A stretch of 48,417 nt of DNA from Bacteroidales bacterium (GTDB lineage: Bacteria; Bacteroidota; Bacteroidia; Bacteroidales; ML635J-15). The stretch covers positions 1 through 48,417 of the forward strand of contig QKHS01000067.1 in NCBI GenBank assembly GCA_003249955.1. Reading direction: 5' to 3'. Shown here piece by piece: positions 1 through 9,259 of the stretch. Made by a program: the position numbers and the translations under genes. The notes under the pieces were generated by a model that worked only from the letters and a program-made list of their open reading frames with translations, was not told the origin of the DNA and did no database searches. Positions within the stretch are counted from its first letter, which is position 1; each line of letters begins with the position of its first letter.

Positions 1-3000
1 GAGCAACCGCATCCGCGATACACTCAACTGTAGAAGCACCGTTAGCCGGAAGTACAGGTGAAGTACTTAAGTCAATAGTGTAAGTATAAGTCCAGTTGCT
101 TACATTTGCAGCACAATCAGTATAAGAATAAGTGTAAACCCTTGTCCCTTCGCAGGTAAGCGGGTTTGGATTATCTACAGTAGAAACCAGTACAGCCGGA
201 ACATTATTACCACAAGCATCAACCACAACCGGAGTTGCCGGCGCCACAGCATCCGCAATACACTCAACAGTAGAAGCACCGTCTGCCGGAATAACCGGAA
301 CCGAGTTGTTGTCAATAGTATAAGTGTAAGTCCAGTTACTTACGTTAGCAGCACAATCCGTGTACGAATAAGTATAAACCCTTGTACCTTCGCAAGTCAG
401 CGGATCAGGACTATCTACAGTAGAAACCAGTACTGCCGGGATATTATTACCACAAGCATCAATTACAGCAGGAGTCACCGGCGCTATTGCATCGGCAATA
501 CATTCAACCGTAGAAGAAGCATTAGCCGGAACCACCGGAACAAATGAGTTGCTTATAGTGTAAACAAAATTCCAGTTGGTAACATTGCTACCGCAATCCG
601 TGTAAGAATATGTGTATGTAATAGTTCCTGCACAACTTACCGGATCAGGATTTTGCACAATACCTGCAAGTACCGCCGGAACATTGTTACCGCAGAAGTC
701 AGTTACAACCGGAGTCACCGGCGCAATAGCATCCGCCGGGCAAGTAACCGTTGCCGATCCGTCTGCCGGTAAAACCGGAGCCGTGCTTATATCAATAGTG
801 TAAGTGTAAGCCCAGTTTGTAACATTACCCGCACAATCCGTGTACGAATAAGTGTAAACCCTTGAGCCTTCACAAGTTAACGGATCAGGATTATCCACAG
901 CAGAAACCAGTACCGCCGGGACATTATTACCACAGGCATCAATCACATTTGGAGTCACCGGAGCCACCGCATCTGCAATACATTCAACAGTAGAAGCACC
1001 GTTAGCCGGAAGTACAGGCGAAGTACTTAAGTCGATAGTGTAAGTATAAGTCCAGTTGCTTACATTTGCAGCACAATCAGTATAAGAATAAGTGTAAACC
1101 CTTGTACCCTCGCAAGTTAACGGATCAGGATTATCCACAGTAGAGACCAGTACCGCCGGGACATTATTACCACACGCATCAACCACAACAGGCGTAGCCG
1201 GCGCTACCGCATCAGCAATACACTCAACCGTAGAAGCCCCGTTAGCCGGAATAACCGGAACCGAGTTATTATCAATAGAGTAAACAAAGTTCCATGTACT
1301 TACATTTGCAGCACAATCAGTATAAGAGTAAGAATAAGTTCTTGTCCCTTCGCAGGTAAGCGGGTTTGGATTATCTACAGTAGAAACCAGTACAGCCGGA
1401 ACATTATTACCACAAGCATCAACCACAACCGGAGTAGCCGGCGCCACAGCATCCGCAATACACTCAACAGTAGAAGCACCGTCTGCCGGAATAACCGGAA
1501 CCGAGTTGTTGTCAATAGTATAAGTGTAAGTCCAGTCGGTAGTGGTTGTTCCGTCACAATCAGTATATCTGTATGTCCAGACAACTGTTCCCTCGCAGGT
1601 TAACGGATTTGGTACTGAAGCAGAGCCTATAAGTACCGGTGTAATTGTTCTGCCACATGCGTCTATAATATCAGCAGGAGCACCGGGATCTGTTGCGTCT
1701 GCAGGACATGTGATTGTAGAGGAACCGTTAACAGGAGCAGAGAGTCCGCCGGAATAATCAACAGTGTATGTAAATGTCCAATCAGCATTTGTCCCGTCAC
1801 ATGCAGTGTATCTGTATGTCCAGATAACTGAACCTTCGCATGTAACCGGGTCCGGGCTTTGTGTTGACCCTGTTAAAACAGGTATTATTGTTCTTCCGCA
1901 TGCGTCAATAATATTTGCAGGTGCTCCGGGATTAACAGCATCTGCGGGACATGAAACGGTAGAAGTTCCGTTCGCAGGAAGGGCTAAAGATACTCCCGGA
2001 TTTATTGTGTAAGTGTAAGTCCAGTCGGCTGTAGTGACTCCATCACATGCAGTATATCGGTAAGTCCATATTATTGTACCGTCACATGTAACCGGATTGG
2101 GTGTTTGTGCAGATCCTATTAAAACAGGAGTAACTGTTCTGCCACAAGCGTCTGTTATATTTGCCGGTACCCCCGGATCTGTTGCATCTGCCGGACAGTT
2201 TACAGTTGATGATCCGTTGGCAGGTGGTGTCATAGCCCCGGAATAATCTATTGTGTATGTATATGTCCAGTCAACGCTTGTCCCGTCACATGCCGTGTAA
2301 CGATAAGTCCAGATAATTGTTCCATCACATGTAACCGGATTTGGAATCTGAGTAGATCCTATTAAAACAGGTGCTATTGCTCTTCCGCATGCATCCGTAA
2401 TATTTGCCGGTGCACCAGGGTTTACAGCATCAGCAGGGCAACTTACTGTAGAAGCCCCGTTTGCCGGAGGCGTTAATGCTCCGCTATAATTAATAGTGTA
2501 AGTATATGTCCAGTCAGCAGTAGTTGTTCCGTCACAGTCAGTATATCTGTATGTCCATATTATTGTTCCGTCGCAGGTTACAGGGTTTGGTACTGACGTT
2601 GACCCGATTAATGCAGGTGTCACAGTTCTTCCGCAGGCATCTGTAATATTTGCCGGTGCTCCCGGATCAATAGCATCAGCAGGACAAGTTATTGTTGAAG
2701 CCCCGTTTACCGGAGGCGTTAATGTTCCGCTATAATCAATAGTGTAAGTATATGTCCAGTCTACAGTTGTTGTTCCGTCACAATCAGTATATCTGTATCT
2801 CCATACTCTTGTTCCTTCGCATGTAACAGGGTTAGGGGAATCTGCAGATCCTATTAATACAGGCGTTACTGTTCTTCCGCAAGCATCTGTAATATTTGCC
2901 GGTGCTCCGGGATTCACAGCATTTGCGGGGCATGAAACAGTAGAAGCTCCGTTTGCCGGAGGTGTTAACCCACCGGAATAATCAATAGTGTATGTGTATG

Positions 3001-6000
3001 TCCAATCAGCAGTTGTTGTTCCGTCGCATGCAGTATATCTGTATGTCCAGACAACATTTCCTTCGCATGAAACAGGATTTGGCGTAGATACAGATCCTAC
3101 TAAAACCGGAACTACCGTTCTTCCGCAGGCATCAGTAATGTTTGCAGGAGCTCCGGGGTTTACGGCAGCAGCAGGGCAACTTACTGTAGAAGCCCCGTTT
3201 GCCGGAGGCGTCAATCCGTTTGAGTAATCAATAGTGTAAGTGTATGTCCAGTCTGCAGTTGTTGTTCCGTCACAATCAGTATACCTGTATCTCCATACTC
3301 TTGTTCCTTCGCATGTAACAGGATTAGGGGAGTCTGTAGATCCTATTAAAACAGGAGTTACCGTTCTTCCGCATGCATCCGTAATATTTGCCGGTGCACC
3401 GGGATTAACTGCGGCAGCAGGGCATGAAACAGTAGAAGCCCCATTTGCCGGAGGTGTTAATCCGCCGGAATAATTAATGGTATAAGTGTATGTCCAGTCA
3501 GCAGTAGTTGTACCATCGCAAGCAGTGTATCTGTATCTCCATACCCTTGTTCCTTCGCATGTAACCGGATTAGGAGTATCTGTAGATCCTATTAAAACAG
3601 GAGTTACTGTTCTTCCGCATGCATCAGTAATATTTGCGGGTGCTCCCGGGTTAACAGCGGCAGCCGGACAAGAAACAGTAGAAGCTCCGTTTGCCGGAGG
3701 TGTTAATGCTCCGCTATAATCAATAGTGTAAGTATATGTCCAGTCTGCAGTGGTTGTTCCGTCACAATCAGTATATCTGTATCTCCATACCCTTGTCCCT
3801 TCACATGTAACCGGATTAGGAGTATCTGCAGAGCCTATTAAAACAGGAGTTACTGTTCTTCCGCAGGCATCAGTAATGTTTGCCGGAGCTCCCGGATTTA
3901 CGGCATTTGCAGGGCAAGTTACAGTAGAAGCTCCGTTTGCCGGAGGAGTTAACCCACCTGAGTAATTAATAGTGTAAGTGTATGTCCAGTCTGCAGTAGT
4001 AGTTCCGTCACAATCAGTATATCTGTATCTCCATACTCTTGTTCCTTCACATGTAACCGGGTTAGGCGTGTCTGTAGATCCTATTAAAACAGGAGTTACC
4101 GTTCTTCCGCAGGCATCAGTAATATTTGCCGGAGCTCCCGGATTCACAGCATTTGCAGGGCAAGATACAGTAGAGGCCCCGTTTGCCGGAGGCGTTAATC
4201 CACCGGAATAATTAATGGTATAAGTGTATGTCCAGTCTGCAGTAGTAGTTCCGTCACAGTCAGTATATCTGTATCTCCATACTCTTGATCCTTCGCATGT
4301 AACAGGATTAGGGGAGTCTGTAGATCCTATTAAAACAGGAGTTACCGTTCTTCCGCATGCATCAGTAATATTTGCAGGTGCTCCGGGATTAACTGCGGCA
4401 GCAGGGCATGAAACAGTAGAAGCCCCATTTGCCGGAGGTGTTAATCCGCCGGAATAATTTACAGTGTATGTGTAAGACCAGGGGGTTGCATGTCCGGCAC
4501 AGTCTGTATAGGTGTAATTGTAAACTCTTGTTCCTTCACATGTAAGCGGATTAGGAGTGTTAACCGTACTTACAAGTACAGCAGAAACACTATTCCCACA
4601 TGCATCTGTAACAGCAGGGGTTGCAGGGGCAACAGCATTTGCGGGACAAGAAACTGTGGATGCTCCGTTTGCAGGAACAACCGGTGCTGTTGGGACAACA
4701 GTTCTTCTCAGAGTTTGAGTACATGTGCTTGTGCATCCGTTTAATGTTGCAGTATAAGTTCTGATCGTTGTTTCAGTACATCCTGACATAGTAGGAGCTG
4801 CATCTGAATATGAAATTGAAGTAGCATTTGTCGCTCCTCCCAATGCAATAAATGCAGCCGGGGTATTGGCTCCGGCAGGAATAGCTCCGTTACATGCAGG
4901 AACGGTATAAAGAGGAGGGCATGTTATTGTTGGTAATGGATTTACAGTAACTGTTACAGGAGTACATGTCGCACTGACATTTCCGCAAATACCGGTAGTC
5001 TGGGCGTAATAGGTAGTAGTTGACCCGGGGCTTACGCTTAAACTTGTACCTGATCCGGCCAGAGTTCCTCCACAACTTCCTGTGTACCATGAAATTCCGT
5101 TTCCATTTGTTCCTATCGTGCCTGACAGCGTTGTAGATGTTCCTGCACAAATAGGGTTAGGAGATGCAGATACTCCTGTTGGAGGTCCTAACGGGTTGTC
5201 TGTAACGGACAGTACGTAATTCCCAAAAGAAGCGGAACCATATCCTCCGACGGAGATATAATATGTTGTTCCGGCAGTTGAGCACCAGCTTGTCTGAGAT
5301 TGTAATCCTGAAAAATCATCATTACAGGAAACTTCTGTTTGAGATCCGCAAGCTCCGGTATAAATATGAATTTCTGTATCAAAATTTGTACTTCCGTTTA
5401 CCAGACTGGCAGTTATACTATTCCCGGTACCGGTTACTCTGAACCAGACATTGTTGTAATGAGTGTCACAACCACCTGCCTGACTTGCCGGGATATCGTT
5501 TGTGGCGCAATTGTTATTCAACACTGCACTGGTATATGGAAGTGACCCGATTGCAACAGCATTGGCACAATTATCATTTGTAGGGGCTGCAATATATATC
5601 TGGGTAGTGATACTTCCGCAATTTGACGAATATCCTTCAGATACTACATAATAAGTTCCGGCAGCAAGTGAAACCTGCATAGATGCCTGAGTACCTGTAC
5701 ATAAAGGTCCGTTGTCATCATTAGACCCAATCTGTGTTCCGCCACTGTTCAGCAATCTTAAATACGTGTCAAATCCTGACCCGCAGTGAGATATGTTTAC
5801 TGTTGCTGCTGCTGTGAGGGTAAACATGTAGTATATGTCATCACTGGAGTTTCCTATATCATTGGTGAAACAATTTGAAGTACAGTTATTCTGAGTGTTG
5901 GAATAAGAACATCCAAGTGTTCCGACATTAATCGGATTTGCCATGGTGGCACCAACAGGATTTGCATTTACTGTTACGGTTGTGGATGCAGAAGATGTAC

Positions 6001-7798
6001 ATGAGTATGCATCAGTTACCGTTACTGTGTATGTTCCCGACATTGCTGTTGTTGCTCCCGGACGCGTAGGGTCTTCTACTCCGGGTGCAGTATATCCTCC
6101 CGGCCCTGACCAGGAGTAGCTCGTTCCGGTACTGCTTCCTCCGTAAAGATATAAAGTAGAGCCTGCACATACAGGACTGTTGGACGAGGCAGTAGGGTTA
6201 ATTGCCGGAGCATTTGAAATTGTGACATAGTCTGTCCATTCACATCTTCCCACGGCATCAGTTACTGTTACGTAATATGTTCCGGCAGGCCGGTTTGATA
6301 TTGAAGATGCCGTAGATGTAAAGCCTGATGGACCTGACCAGTTGTAATAATATGGAGCACTCCCTCCGCTGACTCCTGTAACACTAAGTTGGCCTATGCT
6401 CTGACCCGGACATCCGGCTTGTGAAACTACATTCAGAGTTGCAGTAATTGCAGTAATATTAAAGTTTAAAGTTGAAGGACCGGTTGAGCCATTTCCACAA
6501 ACGTCTGTAGCACATCCCGGAGTCAGGTGTAACTGGTAGGCTCCTCCGTCCATTAAATAATCCGCAAAATCAATAGTCCAGATGTCATCATAAAAAGTAC
6601 CGGCAGAATATGTGTTTCCAACAGCAGAATTACAGGTGTTACTCCAAATATCACTTATCGCATATGTTCCTGCCGGTCCGGTAATTGTCATACATGAATT
6701 TTGCATACTGGAACAAGAAACAGCTTCTGTAAACTGAACTGTCATAGAAGATGATCCGCATATTGGCGGATAAACAATACTGCTTAGGACAGGTGGGGTT
6801 TGATCATATATACTGGCTGTTCCTCCGAAGTTTATCGTGTATCCTGTTGTATTGGCTGTATAATTATCTATAAACAGAACATAATCTCTGCCTGCAGTTA
6901 CATTTATAGCCCGGTTAAAATTATCACATCCGCTACCTCCCAGTTCACAGGTTTCAGTGTCTGTACTGTTGGTACCGGTAGCACCTGTATTTAAACAATA
7001 ATTACAACTTAGCGGATTATAAAAAGAATTTGCTCCGCCACTTCCCCATGCGTAACCATTTATAAGATCGTTACATGTTCTTCCTGTCATATCCCATACC
7101 GCCCAGTCAAAATCCTGTCCGCTGGAAAGCGGATTAATTGTGAACGTCGCAGTTCCGCTTGTCTGGGCATAAAATGTGTACCAATTGGAATAATGTTCAC
7201 CCTGAATAATACAGTCGGGGCAATTGTTAGCTGTTGCTCCTATGTTTGGGTAGAAGGTAGTGTAATTGTATAAATCATAATAATTGCCGCTTCCTGATGA
7301 TTCCAGATTATTTACAGTATTATTTGCCTGGCAAAGAGGTCTGGCTCCCAGACAATCGGCTCTTGTCGGAGTGGGAAGATAATGGTATGCAACTGTTCCC
7401 AAAGCAGTTCCGGATGTCTGACAGTTAAATTCATAAAATGCGACTCTGTATGTTCCGCCGGAAGGACAAACCCAGATAAGTTCTGATCCGAGTCCACAAT
7501 AGTCATCATTGTATGCTCCTGAAATTGCAACGCCGGAACTGTTAAGAATCTGTATCTGAGGGTCGTCAACATAAGAGCCTCCGCCCTGGCAAAATGAAAA
7601 CTGATATACTCTGCCGGCAACACCTGTAAATGTCCAATATTCTCCACCCTGAATTCCTGACATAGTTTGCCATGTGGAAGTCGGATTCATTGTGCCCTGG
7701 TATGTGCCTCCTGTACAGGCAAATGTATTTTCAGATATAAAAACTCCAAATAATATTAGTGATGAAATTAAAAGTGATTTAATTTTTATCATTCTCAT
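1..7798 (-). CDS. Giant secreted HYR-repeat adhesin-like protein, partial (C-terminus beyond left edge)
   Basis: A single open frame runs from ATG at 7798 to the left edge (2599 codons, no stop). I checked the frame at about 6298, 5218, 4459 and 40. A signal peptide of about 27 residues ends in NTFA. Next come a pre-peptidase-like beta domain (about residues 30-130), a Cys-rich region starting at ADCLGARPLC that resembles the N-termini of gliding-motility-associated proteins, Ig/SprB-like modules (GGSAPYYYNWSGP, then AGTYYVTVTDA), two further pre-peptidase-like domains (DNCANAVAIGSLPYT), and an Ig-like domain. From about residue 1036 onward it is an array of four-cysteine HYR-like repeats. 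It is expected to be exported and displayed or secreted, and the missing end probably carries a T9SS or gliding-type sorting domain (inference). It starts 12 bases after the 209-aa gene, so the two are probably co-transcribed. A second in-frame ATG lies at 7792. The substrate or binding partner is unknown. Confidence 0.9.
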   Translation of the reverse strand, partial: MRMIKIKSLLISSLILFGVFISENTFACTGGTYQGTMNPTSTWQTMSGIQGGEYWTFTGVAGRVYQFSFCQGGGSYVDDPQIQILNSSGVAISGAYNDDYCGLGSELIWVCPSGGTYRVAFYEFNCQTSGTALGTVAYHYLPTPTRADCLGARPLCQANNTVNNLESSGSGNYYDLYNYTTFYPNIGATANNCPDCIIQGEHYSNWYTFYAQTSGTATFTINPLSSGQDFDWAVWDMTGRTCNDLINGYAWGSGGANSFYNPLSCNYCLNTGATGTNSTDTETCELGGSGCDNFNRAINVTAGRDYVLFIDNYTANTTGYTINFGGTASIYDQTPPVLSSIVYPPICGSSSMTVQFTEAVSCSSMQNSCMTITGPAGTYAISDIWSNTCNSAVGNTYSAGTFYDDIWTIDFADYLMDGGAYQLHLTPGCATDVCGNGSTGPSTLNFNITAITATLNVVSQAGCPGQSIGQLSVTGVSGGSAPYYYNWSGPSGFTSTASSISNRPAGTYYVTVTDAVGRCEWTDYVTISNAPAINPTASSNSPVCAGSTLYLYGGSSTGTSYSWSGPGGYTAPGVEDPTRPGATTAMSGTYTVTVTDAYSCTSSASTTVTVNANPVGATMANPINVGTLGCSYSNTQNNCTSNCFTNDIGNSSDDIYYMFTLTAAATVNISHCGSGFDTYLRLLNSGGTQIGSNDDNGPLCTGTQASMQVSLAAGTYYVVSEGYSSNCGSITTQIYIAAPTNDNCANAVAIGSLPYTSAVLNNNCATNDIPASQAGGCDTHYNNVWFRVTGTGNSITASLVNGSTNFDTEIHIYTGACGSQTEVSCNDDFSGLQSQTSWCSTAGTTYYISVGGYGSASFGNYVLSVTDNPLGPPTGVSASPNPICAGTSTTLSGTIGTNGNGISWYTGSCGGTLAGSGTSLSVSPGSTTTYYAQTTGICGNVSATCTPVTVTVNPLPTITCPPLYTVPACNGAIPAGANTPAAFIALGGATNATSISYSDAAPTMSGCTETTIRTYTATLNGCTSTCTQTLRRTVVPTAPVVPANGASTVSCPANAVAPATPAVTDACGNSVSAVLVSTVNTPNPLTCEGTRVYNYTYTDCAGHATPWSYTYTVNYSGGLTPPANGASTVSCPAAAVNPGAPANITDACGRTVTPVLIGSTDSPNPVTCEGSRVWRYRYTDCDGTTTADWTYTYTINYSGGLTPPANGASTVSCPANAVNPGAPANITDACGRTVTPVLIGSTDTPNPVTCEGTRVWRYRYTDCDGTTTADWTYTYTINYSGGLTPPANGASTVTCPANAVNPGAPANITDACGRTVTPVLIGSADTPNPVTCEGTRVWRYRYTDCDGTTTADWTYTYTIDYSGALTPPANGASTVSCPAAAVNPGAPANITDACGRTVTPVLIGSTDTPNPVTCEGTRVWRYRYTACDGTTTADWTYTYTINYSGGLTPPANGASTVSCPAAAVNPGAPANITDACGRTVTPVLIGSTDSPNPVTCEGTRVWRYRYTDCDGTTTADWTYTYTIDYSNGLTPPANGASTVSCPAAAVNPGAPANITDACGRTVVPVLVGSVSTPNPVSCEGNVVWTYRYTACDGTTTADWTYTYTIDYSGGLTPPANGASTVSCPANAVNPGAPANITDACGRTVTPVLIGSADSPNPVTCEGTRVWRYRYTDCDGTTTVDWTYTYTIDYSGTLTPPVNGASTITCPADAIDPGAPANITDACGRTVTPALIGSTSVPNPVTCDGTIIWTYRYTDCDGTTTADWTYTYTINYSGALTPPANGASTVSCPADAVNPGAPANITDACGRAIAPVLIGSTQIPNPVTCDGTIIWTYRYTACDGTSVDWTYTYTIDYSGAMTPPANGSSTVNCPADATDPGVPANITDACGRTVTPVLIGSAQTPNPVTCDGTIIWTYRYTACDGVTTADWTYTYTINPGVSLALPANGTSTVSCPADAVNPGAPANIIDACGRTIIPVLTGSTQSPDPVTCEGSVIWTYRYTACDGTNADWTFTYTVDYSGGLSAPVNGSSTITCPADATDPGAPADIIDACGRTITPVLIGSASVPNPLTCEGTVVWTYRYTDCDGTTTTDWTYTYTIDNNSVPVIPADGASTVECIADAVAPATPVVVDACGNNVPAVLVSTVDNPNPLTCEGTRTYSYSYTDCAANVSTWNFVYSIDNNSVPVIPANGASTVECIADAVAPATPVVVDACGNNVPAVLVSTVDNPDPLTCEGTRVYTYSYTDCAANVSNWTYTYTIDLSTSPVLPANGASTVECIADAVAPVTPNVIDACGNNVPAVLVSAVDNPDPLTCEGSRVYTYSYTDCAGNVTNWAYTYTIDISTAPVLPADGSATVTCPADAIAPVTPVVTDFCGNNVPAVLAGIVQNPDPVSCAGTITYTYSYTDCGSNVTNWNFVYTISNSFVPVVPANASSTVECIADAIAPVTPAVIDACGNNIPAVLVSTVDSPDPLTCEGTRVYTYSYTDCAANVSNWTYTYTIDNNSVPVIPADGASTVECIADAVAPATPVVVDACGNNVPAVLVSTVDNPNPLTCEGTRVYTYSYTDCAANVSNWTYTYTIDLSTSPVLPANGASTVECIADAVA
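27..1466 (-). repeat. HYR-like repeat array, 240-bp (80-aa) subfamily, 6 units, continues left
   Basis: The conserved STVEC block recurs at about 27, 267, 507, 747, 987, 1227 and 1467, giving an exact 240-base period. Each unit has four cysteines in the contexts ECIADA, DACGNNV, LTCEGTRVY and YTDCA. The units end in a WTYTYTID stretch. These units form the C-terminal side of the visible array and continue past the left edge. Confidence 0.92.
1467..4660 (-). repeat. HYR-like repeat array, mainly 246-bp (82-aa) subfamily, 13 units
   Basis: The STVSC block recurs at about 1467, 1713, 1959, 2205, 2451, 2697, 2940, 3186, 3432, 3678, 3924, 4170, 4414 and 4660, mostly 246 bases apart; the most N-terminal unit is slightly different. 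Typical unit landmarks are LTPPANGASTVSCP, ITDACGRTVTPVLIG, NPVTCEG, RYTDCDGTTTADW and TYTYTINYSGG. The four cysteines per unit are invariant in the units I translated, consistent with two disulfides per domain. Neighbouring units differ mainly at synonymous positions and at a few variable residues (AAA/AFA after CP, for example). Confidence 0.92.
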
Positions 7799-7810
7799 GG
7801 TTGTATTTAC

Positions 7811-8440
7811 TTAATCTTCTACAATAAAAATCTCAGGATGACTGAGAATATGCTCTCTCTTCTGTGGGGTAAAGGTTTCAAGATCCTTTTTCTTAACGAT
7901 AACTGTAGTGCCGCTTTGTTCTTTGGCTTTATTATAAGCTTCAGGGTTTTCTTTAATCCATGCTTCTTTCTCTTTCTGATAATGTTCTTCTGCACTAAGC
8001 GAGCCTGAATTGTTTGGGTTGTAATCTTTAAATCCGTCAAAACCTTCAAAAAAGGAATATCTTTCCGAACCGTATAATCCTTCAGGTTTACCGGGATTTT
8101 TCGGAGTCAGGCTTGTTAGGTCAATGTCGTAACCTGTGCTTTGTAATAAATTACGAATATAGTCCACACTTACAGACGGGTCAATTTCCAGATGGCATGT
8201 TGCAGATTTTTCATCAACGGAATATATATTCCCGTCTGAAATTTTTTCATCCTGTAATAAAACCTCAAGTACCTGATCCTGAGTCTCCTTATCATTATTA
8301 AGATTTTCAATCTTAAAATAAACCTGTGTTTTATCTCCGGTTGTTTTAAAATGATTAAACATGTAACCATTTGTTTGTGAATATACAATGCTTGAAATAA
8401 CCAGCAAAGAACAGACAAATAGACCTTTTAAAGCTGTCAT
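7811..8440 (-). CDS. Secreted hypothetical protein, 209 aa, operon partner of the giant protein
   Basis: I do not recognise this as a named family. It has a clear signal peptide (MTALKGLFVCSLLVISSIVYSQ). A stretch at about residues 75-110 (ATCHLEIDPSVSVDYIRNLL, then GYDIDL) faintly resembles an HMA-like ferredoxin fold, but without a CxxC metal site. The C-terminal third is charged and helical-looking (EEHYQKEKEAWIKENPEAYN), followed by a lysine-rich segment and HPEIFIVED. It lies 12 bases upstream of the giant HYR-repeat protein and shares its promoter, so it may be a periplasmic or surface accessory of that protein (inference from position only). Confidence is high that it is a gene and low for function. 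Confidence 0.85.
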   Translation of the reverse strand: MTALKGLFVCSLLVISSIVYSQTNGYMFNHFKTTGDKTQVYFKIENLNNDKETQDQVLEVLLQDEKISDGNIYSVDEKSATCHLEIDPSVSVDYIRNLLQSTGYDIDLTSLTPKNPGKPEGLYGSERYSFFEGFDGFKDYNPNNSGSLSAEEHYQKEKEAWIKENPEAYNKAKEQSGTTVIVKKKDLETFTPQKREHILSHPEIFIVED

Positions 8441-8488
8441 AAAAAATAAAAATTACAAAGTGAACTCCCCTCAAACAAAATCTCGTGT

Positions 8489-8496
8489 CAAATATA
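8489..8496 (-). promoter_or_regulatory. Bacteroidota -7 element for the 209-aa / giant-protein operon
   Basis: On the minus strand this reads TATATTTG, a perfect TAnnTTTG. A good -33 TTTG is not present (TTTC stands 21 bases upstream). It would give a leader of about 40 bases before the ATG at 8440. Confidence 0.45.
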
Positions 8497-8599
8497 CAAA
8501 ATTATTTTATACCATCAGAAACGGAAAACAAATTTAGATTCAGTTTTAATTGTATAAACAACTGTATTATTAACAAAAAACAGAGAGAGTGAAAACTGT

Positions 8600-9253
8600 T
8601 TAGTTTTCGAAAGCGTAGTTAATCAGATTTGCTCCCATTTTTAAGGCTTTAAGCCTGATTTCGTAAGAGTCGTTGTGGACAGATTCGTCTTCCCATCCGT
8701 CACCAAGATCGCATTCATAAGAATAAAAAACTACAAGACGTCCCTGGTAGATTATTCCAAATCCCTGTGGTGATTTGTTGTCATGTTCATGAATCTTTGG
8801 AAGACCTGTAGCAAATTCATATTTCTGATGGTAAACCGGATGTGAATATGGCAATTCAATGAGTTCGGAATCGGGGAAAACCTTCTTTAATTCACGTCTT
8901 ATGTAAGGGTCAATGCCATAATTATCATCAATGTGCAGAAAGCCGCCTGAAATAAGATAATTTCGCAGGTTTGATGCTTCGTAATCGGAAAAAACCACAT
9001 TGCCGTGGCCTGTCATATGAATAAACGGGTAATTATAAATATCGGCACTTCCCGGTTCTACAGTTCCCGGTTCTTTATTTATTGAGGTACCCAGATTTTC
9101 GTTGCAAAATTTTATAAGATTTGGCAGTGATGTGGGGTTTGCGTACCAATCTCCGCCTCCGTTGTATTTTAACAAAGCAATCCTGTATGTTTCATTCTGA
9201 CTAAACAGAGTACTGCAAAAAAATAAAAAAACAATAACTGATCTTAGTTTCAT
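8600..9253 (-). CDS. DUF4159 domain secreted protein
   Basis: 217 aa with a signal peptide (MKLRSVIVFLFFCSTLFSQ). The body matches the DUF4159 pattern: RIALLKYNGGGDWYANPTSL near the N-terminus, then HMTGHGNVVFSD, NLRNYLISGGFLHIDDNYG, and a C-terminal GWEDESVHNDSYEIRLKALK. The family has a glutamine-amidotransferase-like/Rossmann-like fold and no established reaction. In Bacteroidota it is often found with outer-membrane or gliding and secretion genes. Here it follows a barrel-like protein by 6 bases, so the two are an operon. It is probably periplasmic. The function is unknown; the family assignment is confident. Confidence 0.88.
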   Translation of the reverse strand: MKLRSVIVFLFFCSTLFSQNETYRIALLKYNGGGDWYANPTSLPNLIKFCNENLGTSINKEPGTVEPGSADIYNYPFIHMTGHGNVVFSDYEASNLRNYLISGGFLHIDDNYGIDPYIRRELKKVFPDSELIELPYSHPVYHQKYEFATGLPKIHEHDNKSPQGFGIIYQGRLVVFYSYECDLGDGWEDESVHNDSYEIRLKALKMGANLINYAFEN

Positions 9254-9259
9254 AATTAG

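Noticed and set aside
612-4457. Many plus-strand open frames of 60-85 aa repeating MYVQSAVVVPSQ-like sequences
   Set aside because: They are antisense shadows of the minus-strand HYR repeats: period equals the repeat length and each lies in the third-position-rich frame opposite a strong coding frame.
1-4660. Long regular direct repeats that might suggest a CRISPR or satellite array
   Set aside because: The period is 240/246 bases, there are no short repeat-spacer units, and the minus strand is one continuous coding frame with conserved cysteines.
4490-5150. Cys-rich plus frame 4490-4744 and minus frame 4890-5150
   Set aside because: Out of frame with the giant gene, no start context, composition explained by the opposite or shifted coding frame.
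7312-7647. Minus-strand 111-aa frame
   Set aside because: It is in a different frame from the giant protein, which is continuous across it with recognisable domains.
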